DNA of 64,000 bases from Sacculina carcini (GCA_916048095.2 OU696571.1:8196501-8260500); one strand, 5' to 3'; counted from the first letter of the stretch, positions 10,986-21,217 are shown. The notes: generated from the letters alone by a model not told the origin. Program-made: numbers and translations.

Positions 10986-11885
10986 TTGGTCACACCCGAG
11001 GTTGACGTCTCGCTAGCAGCTCTGCCGAAACACCGTACAGTGCCCAGTGTGCTTCGCTCAAACACACTGGAGCGAATTCATTCTTACGGACGGTATACTG
11101 CCGTGTACACTGATGGATCTAAGTCGGCCAGTGGTGTGGGTTGTGCGTTTGTAAGTGGAGGTATGTGCCGCTCGAGCACGCTGCCACCGAGCGCCTCCAT
11201 TTACACGGCTGAGCTTCACGCTATCCTGCTGGCCCTGGTTTTTATTCGCTCATCTTCTTTTTCATTGTTTTTAGTTTTATCTGCTTCCCTTAGTGCTTTA
11301 ACTTCATTATCGTCTTTCTCCTTACATCCTCTTATACAGAGGATTTTTATCTCTCTTGACATCATCCACCACCAGGGCAAGCGTGTAAAGTTCTGCTGGA
11401 TTCCGGCCCATATTGGTATTTTGGGCAACGAGCGAGCTGACAGAGCCGCAAAAAGAGCTGCTGAACGAGACTTTTATTCATTTTATTTTAACTTTCCCAT
11501 TCCGTATTCGGACTTTTATCCTATTATACATCGTTTTATCCGTTCTCGCTGGCAGCTCTCCTGGGACGAATGTGGTTCTAACAAATTAAAAGCTGTGAAG
11601 CCCGAAATCGGACATTGGATGTGCTCTTGTCGCCGGAAGAGGTCCGAGGAAGTGGCGCTCTGTCGTCTGCGTGTGGGTCACACGTACGATACGCATCGCC
11701 ATCTTCTACTCGGACAACCTGAACCCACGTGCAGCGCATGTAATGTACGTCTCTCCGTGCAGCACATCCTGGTGGAATGCCCATCATTCTCAGAGGCGCG
11801 TCAACGTTTTCTTGGATCCGTTCGGACTATTCACGATGTTCTCGGACAGGAGCAATCGGCGGTCATTGAGGGCCGAATTTTTTAG
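10986..11885 (+). pseudogene. LINE ORF2 part 3: RNase H and zinc-binding tail
   Basis: Same frame as the RT, separated by a single stop codon. RNase H landmarks are YTDGSKSASGVG (first Asp), AELHAILLAL (Glu), and CWIPAHIGILGNERADRAA (His and last Asp). The third catalytic Asp, usually in a DSLSAL block, appears as ASLSAL, so the nuclease would be impaired. The C-terminal region (CSACNVRLSVQHILVEC) fits the CCHC-like finger that closes many LINE ORF2s. The frame ends at 11885, and about 200 bases of 3' UTR follow. Confidence 0.85.
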
Positions 11886-12032
11886 TTTTTACGGCTTTTG
11901 CCTTTTAGAATTAGTTATTGAGTTTTATTTCTTGACTTTCACATTCATTTTGTTCACTATCACACTTATTTATTTCATCATTCCATTCCTCATGTCCATC
12001 ATTTTTGGGTGTTTAGGCTGTGAATAGACTGG

Positions 12033-12067
12033 GGGGTGCCGTATGGTCCCAGAGGCCGGTGCACCCC
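12033..12067 (+). other. 3'-end hairpin of the I/Nimb LINE
   Basis: GGGGTGC and GCACCCC are perfectly complementary 7-base arms close to the element's 3' tail. 3'-end hairpins are recognised by the RT of several LINE clades; that role is inferred here. Confidence 0.5.
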
Positions 12068-12103
12068 ATAAACACAAATAACTAACTAACTAACTATCCA
12101 CAC

Positions 12104-12279
12104 TGACGTCACTACGTGTATGAGTGTGTGTGTGATATTGTTTGTATGCCTGTGTGCATGTGCGTGTGTGTGAGTGTCACTGGACACAAGTTGCGTTGTA
12201 CGTTCGTTCACCCTTCACTATGTAATACATTCATTCGCTCATCAGCCACGCCAGTGCTTGCATCCGCCGTGCTGCTACA
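12104..12279 (+). repeat. 3' LTR of gypsy element 1, right part
   Basis: Resumes directly after the LINE target duplication and ends GTGCTGCTACA. It matches the 5' LTR from the TGACGTCA octamer on and is 2 bases shorter in the GT tract. Confidence 0.9.
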
Positions 12280-12283
12280 AATG

Positions 12284-12460
12284 TAACGTTTGAGTCTGCA
12301 AATTTTCCTGCTGATGCCAACCAGACACTGATCAAGCCAATTCCTAAAAACGGCAAAAATCATCAATAATTTAATTCTTATAGACCGGTTTCGAATATAA
12401 CATTTACATCAAAAGTTATTGAAAGAGCTATGTTGGATCAAATTTTAGAACATGTCAATT
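12284..12460 (+). mobile_element. L2/CR1-type LINE fragment, right piece
   Basis: Continues the fragment broken at 2521. It encodes pieces like TLIKPIPKNGKNHQ, then RPVSNITFTSKVIERAM, matching the reverse of 45750-45900. It ends near ACATGTCAAT, after which the match is lost. Confidence 0.75.
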
Positions 12461-12591
12461 AGAGAAGTATTGAGAAGGCATATGCTGCGCGGCGAGCACG
12501 TTCACTCTGGTTCATTTTAGTTAAACGTGGAATGCACTCGTTCATGTACGATAAGTACATTTCAATGTAAATTACTTGTATTAAGATATGT

Positions 12592-12730
12592 TGGCTATCC
12601 ACACTGACGTCACTGCGTGTATGAGTGTGTGTGTGTGATATTGTTTGTATGCCTTTGTGCATGTGCGTGTGTGTGAGTGTCACTGGACACAAGTTGCGTT
12701 GTACGTTCGTTCACCCTTCACTGTGTAATA
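12592..12730 (+). repeat. Internal LTR fragment of the gypsy-1 family between short direct repeats
   Basis: These 139 bases match the gypsy-1 LTR from TTGGCTATCC to GTGTAATA, so neither LTR end is present. They are bordered by AATTACTTGTATTAAGATATG (to 12591) and AATTACTTGTATCAGATATG (from 12731), near-identical 20-base copies. Confidence 0.75.
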
Positions 12731-12749
12731 AATTACTTGTATCAGATAT

Positions 12750-12989
12750 GTTAATTTGTTAAATGTACGTGTTATCCAACAAAGTTAAACGTTTGTTGTC
12801 AAACTGTGTCGTGTCAAGAAACGCGTGCAACAACTTAAGGTGTATTGACCACAAGTGCTGTCAATGCAATGCTGTTCCGCGCTTCTAGCAACATGGACAG
12901 CGTGCAGTGTGCTCGTGCAAGATGACACCGCCGCTATATGATATACATGAATGGAGACAATGCGATACAATGCAGACATACAAACGCAT

Positions 12990-12992
<3 letters not shown>
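12750..12992. other. Spacer, nothing recognised
   Basis: Unique-looking sequence with no supported frame. Open frames here are short and without family resemblance. Confidence 0.4.

Positions 12993-13060
<68 letters not shown>
12993..13060. repeat. (TA)n microsatellite
   Basis: About 34 uninterrupted TA units. The polytyrosine/isoleucine frames it creates are artefacts. Confidence 0.95.
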
Positions 13061-13064
<4 letters not shown>

Positions 13065-13605
13065 TATATCCTAATGCTACCCGCCACACAAACAGTTCCT
13101 CAATTGCTAATGGTGTTGTTCATTTATATATTCGCAGATATTGTGATAATTGCTGGTGAATACATTAGCAAATGGTGAATACTTATTTATGATCACAATA
13201 TTTTTCAACTGTGCCAACAAAAATGTCGACGCCTGAACCGCACTCGGAAGTGAGATGTCCTGCCGAAGGGTGCACCCTGTCGTGGCCTACATCAACACAG
13301 TGTAGGCGCTGCACGTTTGCATATTTTACTTATTTGTTCTCGTGTCATGGTAATTAATGTATTGTGTTATTTTAAAGGTACACTGTTGTTTATATTTATA
13401 TGTGTGTTATGATGTATTAATGTTTTATTCAATATCACTATATAAACGCACAAGCATACATGTCTATATTTGCGGAACGTATGTTATTGCATGTATATGT
13501 TATTGAGGTGTTGTGCATTGCTTGATGTGTGCAATTGTTGTCTCGCGTCGCGTTCCCTGTACAACATATCATTGTGCGCATTGCGCAAGTAGACCCATGC
13601 AGCGC

Positions 13606-13670
13606 GGATTTATGTGAGTATCGGACAACTTCCGGTGAGCGCGCTCATTGTCCGATACTGGCATAAATCC
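13606..13670 (+). repeat. Long inverted repeat in the LTR
   Basis: Arms 13606-13628 and 13648-13670 pair over 21 of 23 positions (GGATTTATG and AGTATCGGACAA against their complements, with one 2-base mismatch). The loop itself contains the 12-base palindrome TGAGCGCGCTCA. Repeated in the 3' LTR at 18626-18690 with slight decay. Confidence 0.8.
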
Positions 13671-13904
13671 GTAATACACTTAGGCACGCGCATAGCGCTG
13701 TGAGGGACCGCTCATCGCTCGCTGTTAAGTGCCTCAAGATCTCGCCCTATTCGACTCGCTCATTTTTGCTGTTTGTATCATCAACCCGTGTGTATCTTCG
13801 ATCTGTGTGTGTCATCGACGACTATTTGTATTGTTTGTGGACGGCGCCAATGTAGTGTTCGAGAAAACTCGTCTTTTCTGCTAATTGGCCAAATTCATCA
13901 AGCT

Positions 13905-13918
13905 GCTCTTTTAAGAGC
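13905..13918 (+). repeat. LTR hairpin 1, histone-type stem-loop look-alike
   Basis: GCTCTTTTAAGAGC folds into a 5-pair stem with a TTTA loop, close to the metazoan histone mRNA 3' stem-loop GGCTCTTTTCAGAGCC. Copy in the 3' LTR at 18925-18938. Confidence 0.6.
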
Positions 13919-13943
13919 ATTTAATTAGCGAATAATTTAGCCC

Positions 13944-13959
13944 CGCCTTTTTAAAGGCG
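13944..13959 (+). repeat. LTR hairpin 2
   Basis: CGCCTTTTTAAAGGCG is a perfect 16-base palindrome with the same CTTT..AAAG core as hairpin 3. Copy at 18964-18979. Confidence 0.7.
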
Positions 13960-13990
13960 AATTGTCAGTTGCGAATTCAACGCATTGTAC

Positions 13991-14006
13991 AGTCTTTGTA
14001 AAGACT
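13991..14006 (+). repeat. LTR hairpin 3
   Basis: AGTCTTTGTAAAGACT has 7-base perfect arms. It is the third in a row, spaced about 40-47 bases from the previous one. Copy at 19011-19026. Confidence 0.7.
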
Positions 14007-14081
14007 AAGCGAATTTAACGCAATTGACAGAGCGTTTTCGGTGTCGTTGACACACGCGTGTTTGTCAACATTGGCGTAGCA

Positions 14082-15044
14082 ATGTCTATCAACACTGGTG
14101 ACCCCGAGTTGAAGACAGCCACTGACACGCAGATAGCCAGCGCACAATCGTCCCAGCCTTGCAGGCCAGCAACGACATTCAGACTACCAACGTTTCTACC
14201 TGAAGACCCCGAAGTTTGGCTGGTCCAGGTCGAGTGTGCTTTCGATGTCGCCGGCATCGACAACGACGAAACGCGTTTCAAGTTGGTGGTCGCCAACTTG
14301 CCAGCACACATCGCCACACAGGTCCGTGATGTTTTGCGCGGGCCCAAATCGTTTTCCGCTCTCAGCACGGCCCTGCAGGAACGTCTGGCTCAATCACACG
14401 CCAGTCGCCTTGAAGCAATGCTTTCAAAGCAGCAGCTCGGCGACCAAAAACCGACGACTCTTCTGCGGTCTATGCGACACGAGTTGTTGATCGCCGGCAA
14501 CGTACCTGCAGACTCAGGGCTGCTCAGGACACTATTTTTGCAGAGACTCCCACAGGCAGCACGAGCGGCCTTGTCCCTACTGCCTGCGACTACCCCTCTC
14601 GACGAGCTGGCCGGAGCTGCTGATCGGTACATGGAAGCCAGCGGCATGAATACGCCACAACTAGCAGCCAATCATGTGCAGTCAGTGCCTCACGCTCAGG
14701 AGAGAACGGACAACAGTCGCAGCGATTTGTGCCAAGCTGTATCTTCGCTGGTGGACACTGTCCAACAGCTCGAATTGACCAACAGACGCCTTGAGTCCGC
14801 ACTGGCCGCGAGATCTGCAGAGCGCGAGCCACGATTGGCCCCAAGGAATGAGAGCCGCGCAAGATCGACATTGCGCCAATCTGTTCGTCAGCAGTCGCCA
14901 TCTCCACGACGAGGTCAGTCAGCACGAACACACTCACCTGCACAAACGTACGTCCAGCCACCATCAACTCTCTGCTGGTACCACGAGCAGTTTGGCGCGG
15001 CCCCGCGTCGCTGCAGACCACCTTGCTCTTGGTCTTTAAACTAG
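14082..15044 (+). CDS. gag of gypsy element 2
   Basis: About 320 residues counted from the ATG at 14082, which itself lies in the end of the LTR; an in-frame ATG exists at 14058. The N-terminal half ([38 protein letters not shown]) is a gag capsid-type helical domain found widely in invertebrate gypsy elements. The C-terminus has [18 protein letters not shown], the C-x2-H-x9-C-x3-C finger that marks the CsRn1 clade. Its end overlaps the start of the pol frame by about 20 bases, an arrangement used by this family for frameshifted gag-pol translation. The gag protein would form the particle and bind genomic RNA. Confidence 0.85.
   Translation: MSINTGDPELKTATDTQIASAQSSQPCRPATTFRLPTFLPEDPEVWLVQVECAFDVAGIDNDETRFKLVVANLPAHIATQVRDVLRGPKSFSALSTALQERLAQSHASRLEAMLSKQQLGDQKPTTLLRSMRHELLIAGNVPADSGLLRTLFLQRLPQAARAALSLLPATTPLDELAGAADRYMEASGMNTPQLAANHVQSVPHAQERTDNSRSDLCQAVSSLVDTVQQLELTNRRLESALAARSAEREPRLAPRNESRARSTLRQSVRQQSPSPRRGQSARTHSPAQTYVQPPSTLCWYHEQFGAAPRRCRPPCSWSLN
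14096..14108 (+). other. Primer-binding site, tRNA-Trp type
   Basis: TGGTGACCCCGAG lies one base after the 5' LTR and matches the gypsy-1 site at 12 of 13 positions. Confidence 0.75.
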
Positions 15045-18000
15045 ACAGCCCCCAGCATGTAGCGCAATGCTTGGGTGGCTGCTCTACCGACGCGCCGCTG
15101 CTCTTCATTCGTGACAAGACCAGCGGAACAAAGTATCTTGTGGATACTGGCGCTCAAGTGAGTGTGGTACCACCGACGCCGCACCACAAGCAAAACCTGA
15201 CACCGACGACACAGCGACTCACCGCCGCAAACGGATCCGAAATTCGAGTTTACGGCAAGCGCAGCATCACCATCCGTTTTGAAAACGGTGGAAAGATTCA
15301 ATGGGCTTTCGTAGTTGCGCAAGTCAACATGGCAATCATCGGAGCTGATTTTCTGCACGCGCACCACATCCTGATTGACTTGCGTAACAAGCGCCTGTTA
15401 CACAGAGGCAACGTTTGTACTTCGGCAAGAACCTCGACGATTTCTTCAGTCGGCATTCGTGTTGCGACAGTTTCGCGGTACGAACAAATCATGCAGCGCT
15501 TCAAAGCGGTGACGACAGCGCCGACGGGTCCTGTAGCGGTGAAACATGACGTGACTCACCACATTATCACGCACGGACCGCCGGTTTTTTGTCGCCCACG
15601 TCGCCTAGAGCTTGAAAAAGCCAGCATCGCAAAGCGTGAAATTGACAAGATGCTGAAACTTTGCATTTTGCGTCCATCAAACAGCGCGTGGGCATCAGCA
15701 CTTCACTTAGCCCCGAAATCAAACGGTGATTTCAGGCCATGCGGAGATTATCGCGCCTTAAATAACCGCACCGTGCCCGATCAATACCCGCTGCCGTACC
15801 TGCGAGATTTTTCCGTTAAGCTTCACGGCTGCAAGGTGTTCTCCAGTCTCGATCTGGTGAGAGCCTACCACCAGATTCCCGTCGAACCGGCCGATATTCC
15901 CAAAACGGCAATCACGACACCATTCGGCCTCTACGAGTATGTACGCATGCCGTTTGGCTTGAGGAACGCCGGGCAGACGTTTCAGCGTTTTATGGACGGT
16001 GTTCTGCGCGATATCGACGGCGTATTCTGCTATTTGGACGATTTGCTGCTCGCATCGAGCTCTCACGATCAGCACGAACGCCTGCTCACGACTATCATGT
16101 CTCGTCTGGAGCAGTATGGTCTGGTGGTCAATGTAGACAAGTGCGTCATTGGGGTCCCTTCAATCCGATTCCTCGGACATCAAGTGACTGCCGATGGAGT
16201 TCTTCCCCTCGAAGACAAAGTGACCGCAATCCAGACCTTTCCAAAGCCAACAACGCAATCGCAGCTCCGCCGTTTTCTCGGGATGGTAGCGTACTACCAA
16301 CGTTTCATACCCAACGCGGCTGCAAAGCTGAAGCCGTTGCACGCCCTGCTTACGCACCGGGCAAAGCGTTCGAAGGCACCTGTTGAATGGTGTGCGGACA
16401 CCAACAGAAATTTCGACGATGTCAAGCAAGCTCTGACAACATCCGCCATGCTTTTGCACCAAATACCCAGGGCTGAGCTTAGCCTTCACGTTGACGCATC
16501 CGATTCCGGCGTCGGAGCCGTATTACAGCAGCACGTACATGACGACTGGCAGCCCCTCGGATACTTTTCAAAAACTCTGTCAAAAACCGAGCAAAAATAT
16601 AGCACCTTCGGAAGAGAACTGCTGGGCGTTTATCTGGCCGTGCGTCACTTCAGGCACACGATCGAAGGACGAAATGTCATCGTATTTACAGACCATCGTC
16701 CACTGGTACACGCATTGTCTTCCAACTCCGACAAATACGCGCCACGAGAGATGAGACATCTAGACTTTGTCAGCCAGTTCGTGTCTGACATTCGTCACAT
16801 CCCCGGTGCTGAGAACCAGGTGGCCGACGCTTTATCACGCACGACAGCAGCAATCATTTCGCCCGTCATCCACACGGATGATTTTGCCTCACTGGCCGCG
16901 GCGCAAGCCGAAGACCCGTCGCTTTCTTCACTTCGCGATTCTCCAGGCTCCCTACAGCTCCAGAATATGCAGTTTGGCCAGGACTCGTTCTTGTGCGATG
17001 TGTCCACTGGCACACCACGACCGGTACTGCCCACAGACTTGCGACGACTGTACACCAAGAGCCTGCATGAGCTGTCACATCCCGGCGTGGAAGCAACAGT
17101 GAAGCTGGTCGCGAAGCGTTTCGTATGGTCAAACATGGATCGAGACATACGCCGGTGGACGCGTTGTTGCGTGAGCTGTCAACGTTCGAAGATCACCCGC
17201 CATACAAAGAGCGCAGTGTCACCATTTGGGACACCCAGTGAACGTTTCAGCCACGTTCACGTCGACCTTGTTGGACCGCTACCACCATCGCAGGGCCAGA
17301 CATACCTGCTCACCTGCATCGACCGCTTCACGCGCTGGCCGGAAGCCATGCCTCTGCCCGACATAAAAACCGTGACAATCGCACGTGTGTTCTTCCATCA
17401 GTGGGTGTCACGTTTCGGCGTTCCTGACACGATCACCACCGACCGCGGAGCCCAGTTCGAATCGGCTCTCTGGTCCGAACTGAGTCGAGTTCTGGGTTGT
17501 CGGCGCATACGCACGACCAGCTATCACCCGGCAAGCAACGGTATGGTGGAAAGATTTCATCGACAGCTGAAATCCAGCCTACGCGCGTCGCAGACGTCAT
17601 GGATGGACGCATTACCCATGGCGCTGCTCGGCATCCGATCGACGCACAAGACCGATCTGCAAGCGTGCACGGCGGAGCTTGTGTATGGCACAACACTGCG
17701 TCTTCCCGGTGAGCTGGTCAGCGACACGCGCCTCAGCTCCGGCGATCCAGCGTCGTTTGCAGCAGTTCTACGCAAGAATATGCGCAAGCTTCGTCCCGTC
17801 TTACCGCGACCCTCCAACGCACCGTCCTTCGTGCCAAAGGCCCTTCAGTCAGCAACTCACGTTTTCGTGAGGCGCGACAGCCACCGTTACCCGCTCGACT
17901 GTCCATACGACGGACCATACGCCATTGTACAGCGGTCCGATAAACATATGGTGGTTTCGCGTAAGGGACACACGGAGACCATATCGATCGACCGCTGCAA

Positions 18001-18325
18001 GCCAGCTTTCATCGATGACACCTCGCTGCCGACACACGACTTGAGGGGAACACCGGATCCGTGCGAGGACCCACTGGAGGAGCCGCAAACGTCAGAATTG
18101 GCGATAAAAGGTCCAGCCACCGAACACGTGAGTCCACACAGACACATCGATACACAATCTTCTCCGACACACAACAGTTCATATTCTAATGTGTCTACAA
18201 CACAGTCCAGAAACGATTTGCCACAATCTGTACTGCGCACACGTAGCGGTCGCACAGTACGGCCTCCTTTGCGTTATCGACGCGTATCTTTCGTCATCGA
18301 CACATCTAGGGAGGGGGCACTGTAG
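15023..18325 (+). CDS. pol polyprotein of gypsy element 2
   Basis: One open frame of 1100 residues with all gypsy pol domains. The aspartic protease has [13 protein letters not shown] (about 38-50). The RT has [14 protein letters not shown] and the active-site [10 protein letters not shown] (about 275-340). The RNase H starts at [14 protein letters not shown] (about 490). The integrase has a zinc finger ([22 protein letters not shown]), the core [20 protein letters not shown] and [13 protein letters not shown], and a GPY/F tail with [11 protein letters not shown] hydrophilic tail follows. It begins inside the end of gag in a different frame. No interruption was seen. Confidence 0.92.
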   Translation: MLLVFKLDSPQHVAQCLGGCSTDAPLLFIRDKTSGTKYLVDTGAQVSVVPPTPHHKQNLTPTTQRLTAANGSEIRVYGKRSITIRFENGGKIQWAFVVAQVNMAIIGADFLHAHHILIDLRNKRLLHRGNVCTSARTSTISSVGIRVATVSRYEQIMQRFKAVTTAPTGPVAVKHDVTHHIITHGPPVFCRPRRLELEKASIAKREIDKMLKLCILRPSNSAWASALHLAPKSNGDFRPCGDYRALNNRTVPDQYPLPYLRDFSVKLHGCKVFSSLDLVRAYHQIPVEPADIPKTAITTPFGLYEYVRMPFGLRNAGQTFQRFMDGVLRDIDGVFCYLDDLLLASSSHDQHERLLTTIMSRLEQYGLVVNVDKCVIGVPSIRFLGHQVTADGVLPLEDKVTAIQTFPKPTTQSQLRRFLGMVAYYQRFIPNAAAKLKPLHALLTHRAKRSKAPVEWCADTNRNFDDVKQALTTSAMLLHQIPRAELSLHVDASDSGVGAVLQQHVHDDWQPLGYFSKTLSKTEQKYSTFGRELLGVYLAVRHFRHTIEGRNVIVFTDHRPLVHALSSNSDKYAPREMRHLDFVSQFVSDIRHIPGAENQVADALSRTTAAIISPVIHTDDFASLAAAQAEDPSLSSLRDSPGSLQLQNMQFGQDSFLCDVSTGTPRPVLPTDLRRLYTKSLHELSHPGVEATVKLVAKRFVWSNMDRDIRRWTRCCVSCQRSKITRHTKSAVSPFGTPSERFSHVHVDLVGPLPPSQGQTYLLTCIDRFTRWPEAMPLPDIKTVTIARVFFHQWVSRFGVPDTITTDRGAQFESALWSELSRVLGCRRIRTTSYHPASNGMVERFHRQLKSSLRASQTSWMDALPMALLGIRSTHKTDLQACTAELVYGTTLRLPGELVSDTRLSSGDPASFAAVLRKNMRKLRPVLPRPSNAPSFVPKALQSATHVFVRRDSHRYPLDCPYDGPYAIVQRSDKHMVVSRKGHTETISIDRCKPAFIDDTSLPTHDLRGTPDPCEDPLEEPQTSELAIKGPATEHVSPHRHIDTQSSPTHNSSYSNVSTTQSRNDLPQSVLRTRSGRTVRPPLRYRRVSFVIDTSREGAL

Positions 18326-19114
18326 GCGCTGCACGTTTGCATATTTTACTTACTTGTTCTCGTGTCATGGTAATTAATGTATTGTGTTATTTTAAAGGTA
18401 CACTGTTGATTATATTTATGTGTGTGTTATGATGTATTAATGTTTTATTCAATATCACTATATAAACGCACAAGCATACATGTCTATATTTGCGGGACGT
18501 ATGTTATTGCATGTATATGTTATTGAGGTGTTGTGCATTGCTTGATGTGTGCAATTGTTGTCTCGCGTCGCGTTCCCTGTACAACATATCATTCTGCGCA
18601 TTGCGCAAGTAGACCCATGCAGCGCGGATTTATGTGAGTATCGGACAACTTCCGGTGAGCGCGCTCATTGTCCGATACTGGCATAAATCAGAAATACACT
18701 TAGGCACGCGCATAGCGCTGTGAGGGACCGCTCATCGCTCGCTGTTAAGTGCCTCAAGATCTCGCCCTATTCGACTCGCTCATTTTTGCTGTTTGTATCA
18801 TCAACCCGTGTGTATCTTCGATCTGTGTGTGTCATCGACGACTATTTGTATTGTTTGTGGACGGCGCCAATATAGTGTTCGAGAAAACTCGTGTTTTCTG
18901 CTAATTGGCCAAATTCATCAAGCTGCTCTTTTAAGAGCATTTAATTAGCGAATAATTTAGCCCCGCCTTTTTAAAGGCGAATTGTCAGTTGCGAATTCAA
19001 CGCATTGTACAGTCTTTGTAAAGACTAAGCGAATTTAACGCAATTGACAGAGCGTTTTCGGTGTCGTTGACACACGCGTGTTTGTCAACATTGGGGTAGC
19101 AATGTCTACCAACA
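18321..19114 (+). repeat. 3' LTR of gypsy element 2
   Basis: 794 bases, the same length as the 5' LTR, with about 11 substitutions by eye. Followed by the ACAG duplication and the right half of the gag fossil. Confidence 0.92.
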
Positions 19115-19411
19115 ACAGAACCAATACTGGTCCGTCTCCTCGAGATGCGCGAGCGCTCCGCTCATCCACAACAGTCCTTGCCGACGTCGTCCGCGCCCCC
19201 GCAAGCTGAGAAAGTGAAGCGTCCCGTTGTGTCACAAGGAGGAACAGCAGAACAATGGTCGTACCTTATACAGAGGTGGAGTGATTACAAAACGTCCACC
19301 GGACTAGAAGGGCGGGATCTTATATTTCAGCTTCTCGAATGCTGCGACGAGGACCTTCGACGAGATATCTCCCGCTATTTCGGCGGACTATCACACGAAG
19401 CAGAGATCACT

Positions 19412-20160
19412 AGTAGAAAGCTTCAACACTTTGTGACATATGACGCACACTCCCCCTTGCCCCCCCTCCCTCTGACGTCACCCCCTCTGACGTCACTCTT
19501 AACCTAACTTAACCTAACTTTTGACCTTTTGTAAAATCGGGGCGATAGGGATGCGTGGGGTACGGCTCGCCATTTATATAGAACTGAAGACTGTTTAGAT
19601 GGTAGTGGTGAAAATTCCATGGGTTTTTCTGTAGTGATCCATGATACGCTTCAGTGCTTACGAGTCCCAGCAGAATTTGTCGCGGCACTTGTGAGGTGAA
19701 AATATTATTCAGCGTTCCACTCATGTTTCCTTTGGGGAGAGTATATGTTTTCAGTAGAACTCGTGGAATAGGATATCGAGCTGGTGTCTTCGCCAGCTGT
19801 TTGTGAAAATTCACCTACATAGAGTCGGAAAGCGTTATTTTCTCGACATGCACACACAGGTCGACAATTTCAATCTTGTATTCTCCCTCGGCACCGAGTA
19901 GAGCAAACTGATCAGAGTTTCTTATCAGTTTGAGTTTCTCCGAAACTGTACCGGGCAATATACGACATTGATGGTTGGTATCCAGCTGTAGCGGTGTACA
20001 AAAATCAAAAACTTTGCTTCCAGCCACCCATTGTTTGCGTTCGTTAAAACCAATGTTCAAAAGTCTAACATCATTCAAGTGTCCATCAGTATCTTTACGC
20101 CAAAAACCCGACCGTAAATGACCGTTTTTAGCGTTCTGGTTATACGATAACAACGTCTCA
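19412..20160 (-). mobile_element. Polinton-derived fragment: one end plus capsid-gene piece (copy A)
   Basis: The left limit AGTAGAAAGCTTCAACACTT shares AGTAG and the run ACTTTGTGACAT with the left end of the Polinton at 47809, and Polintons characteristically begin with AG. Bases about 19509-20153 (minus strand) encode major-capsid-type sequence. Pieces such as LDTNHQCRILPGTVSEKLKL and LNNIFTSQVPRQILLG are clearly related to the capsid frame at 51856-53700, but from a different Polinton family. This is a fossil fragment with about two breaks, and no other Polinton gene was found with it. Confidence 0.75.
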
Positions 20161-20169
20161 AGATAGGTG

Positions 20170-20263
20170 GATAAATAGATAGTTTAGATAGATAGATAGA
20201 TAGTTTAATATAGATAGATAGATAGATAGTTTAATATAGATAGATAGATAGATAGTTTAATAT
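20170..20263. repeat. GATA microsatellite (copy A)
   Basis: Runs of TAGA/GATA units interspersed with TTTAATA. Shorter in copy A' (about 35605-35663). Confidence 0.9.
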
Positions 20264-20449
20264 TTTGTCTTTCAATACTAGACGGACGAACAGCTTTGAG
20301 CGACAAACCGTACAATGATGAATAATTTCGAACATGACTACACTGGATTTTGTGTCTATTCTCCATAAAGCACAAACGATTGGAAGTAATACCTGATTTA
20401 AGCGTGATTCACACAATCTCTATGATGTTGATATGATTGAAGGTGATCC
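20264..20449. other. Unrecognised spacer
   Basis: A 61-residue minus-strand frame starts near 20416 (CESRLNQVLLPIVCALWRID). No family was recognised. It may be a decayed LINE piece. Confidence 0.3.
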
Positions 20450-21217
20450 GGTGTGTTTGGACATTTCCATGTCACGCTTTATAGTAGTTCTATTAAATTA
20501 ATACAGTCTCTTGTTCTCTCTCGTCTTGATTACTGCAGCTCACTCCACTACATTCTTACCAACAAATCCCTGAAAATCCTTCAAAAAATAATTAATCAAT
20601 CCTGTCGTTTTGTGCTCCATCCTACACCTTGCCGCCATACCTCTCAATTCTTGTTCCAATTCCACTAGCTTCCCATCATTCCTAGGATTCATTTTCGGCT
20701 GTGTTGTCTCATATATAAAATTCTGCACAATAGCTCTTCCCCGTCCTATCTTTCTGATCTTCTAGTTTCTTCTAATGACTTTAATTCTCGTGTTCATCGT
20801 CCTTTATCCTGTCCTCGCGCTATCAACGAGTCACCTTGGTCCGCAAAATCCTTTTCTTTCTATGCGCCTCGGGTCTACAATGATCTTCCTTCCTCAATCA
20901 CTTCCTCTTCATCCTTTAGTAGATTTTCCTCCTCACTTCGTAAATATCTTTTTGCTAAATCTTTTGATCCCACTTCTCGCACTCTTACACCTTACGCTTC
21001 CCTATGACTCTAATTTACAATTACTCATGTTTTTACTTATTTTCATTTTATTTATCTCCATTATTATTGGAAAAAAATTTCCTTTCTGTGAATTTTCTAC
21101 TTCTTTTCTCACATCTTGATATCGTGTACTGTTGTTTCTAATTGTTGTCTCTTTCGCGCTTGTTTCTGTGTGAGCGCTATACAAATACATTGTTGTTGTT
21201 GTTGTTGTTGTTGTTCT
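20450..21217 (+). mobile_element. L2/CR1-type LINE 3' end (copy A)
   Basis: Encodes the RT thumb and C-terminal region: SSIKLIQSLVLSRLDYCSSL, ILQKIINQSCRFV, FHWLPI, LSDLL, and the closing PRVYNDLP / SLRKYLF blocks typical of L2/CR1-type ORF2 ends. In copy A the frame shifts after about 20668; in copy A' the same segment reads through for 184 residues (35854-36408). The 3' UTR ends GAGCGCTATACAAATACA followed by a (TTG)n tail (21190-21215), the usual L2-type ending. Confidence 0.8.

Larger units (their letters stand above)
6953..12093 (+). mobile_element. I/Nimb-type LINE with RNase H, inserted in the gypsy LTR
   Basis: A 5.1 kb non-LTR retrotransposon with ORF1 (three CCHC knuckles), ORF2 (EEP endonuclease, RT with FVDD box, RNase H), a 3' hairpin (GGGGTGC...GCACCCC near 12033-12067) and a TAAC-repeat tail (12078-12093). 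Flanking 10-base duplications CTATCCACAC lie at 6943-6952 and 12094-12103. RNase H plus a CCHC ORF1 places it in the I group (I, Nimb, LOA, R1, Ingi). It is 5' truncated, since ORF1 lacks its N-terminus, and ORF2 is disabled by a deletion and a stop. Confidence 0.9.
2522..12279 (+). mobile_element. Ty3/gypsy element, CsRn1-type, carrying an inserted LINE
   Basis: An LTR retrotransposon of about 4.6 kb own sequence. It has two LTRs of about 250 bases (TG...CA), a tRNA-Trp-like primer site, gag and pol in the usual order (protease, RT, RNase H, integrase), a purine tract before 6880, and a 4-base target duplication AATG at 2518-2521 and 12280-12283. It sits in an older LINE fragment. Its 3' LTR is split by an I/Nimb-type LINE. 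The two LTRs differ at about 8 of 250 positions by eye, suggesting moderate age. It is a fossil, broken at roughly three to four places. Confidence 0.9.
13301..14094 (+). repeat. 5' LTR of gypsy element 2
   Basis: Begins TGTAGGCGCTGC and ends ATCAACA. It holds a long imperfect hairpin (13606-13670) and three short perfect hairpins (13905-14006), described separately. A short frame in its last bases leads into gag. Confidence 0.92.
13301..19114 (+). mobile_element. Ty3/gypsy element 2, CsRn1-type, whole-looking
   Basis: A 5.8 kb LTR retrotransposon with 794-base LTRs, a 4-base target duplication ACAG (13297-13300 and 19115-19118), a tRNA-Trp-like primer site, gag and pol in two overlapping frames, and a purine tract (AGGGAGGGGG) before the 3' LTR. 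The LTRs differ at about 11 of 794 positions by eye (about 1.4%), so it is fairly young. It looks whole. Confidence 0.93.
13223..19411 (+). pseudogene. gag fossil of an LTR element, split by gypsy element 2
   Basis: Starts ATG at 13223 with EVRCPAEGCTLSW and resumes after the inserted element at 19119. The later part reads EQWSYLIQRWSDYKT and FQLLECCDEDLRRDI, a pattern I associate with a widespread invertebrate retroelement gag family (RW..YK...., QLLECCDE.LR.DL). It is broken and incomplete; no pol remains because a Polinton-type end begins at 19412. About two breaks besides the insertion. Confidence 0.6.

Noticed and set aside
12785-13178. Frames with long Tyr-Ile runs
   Set aside because: Translation of the (TA)n microsatellite.
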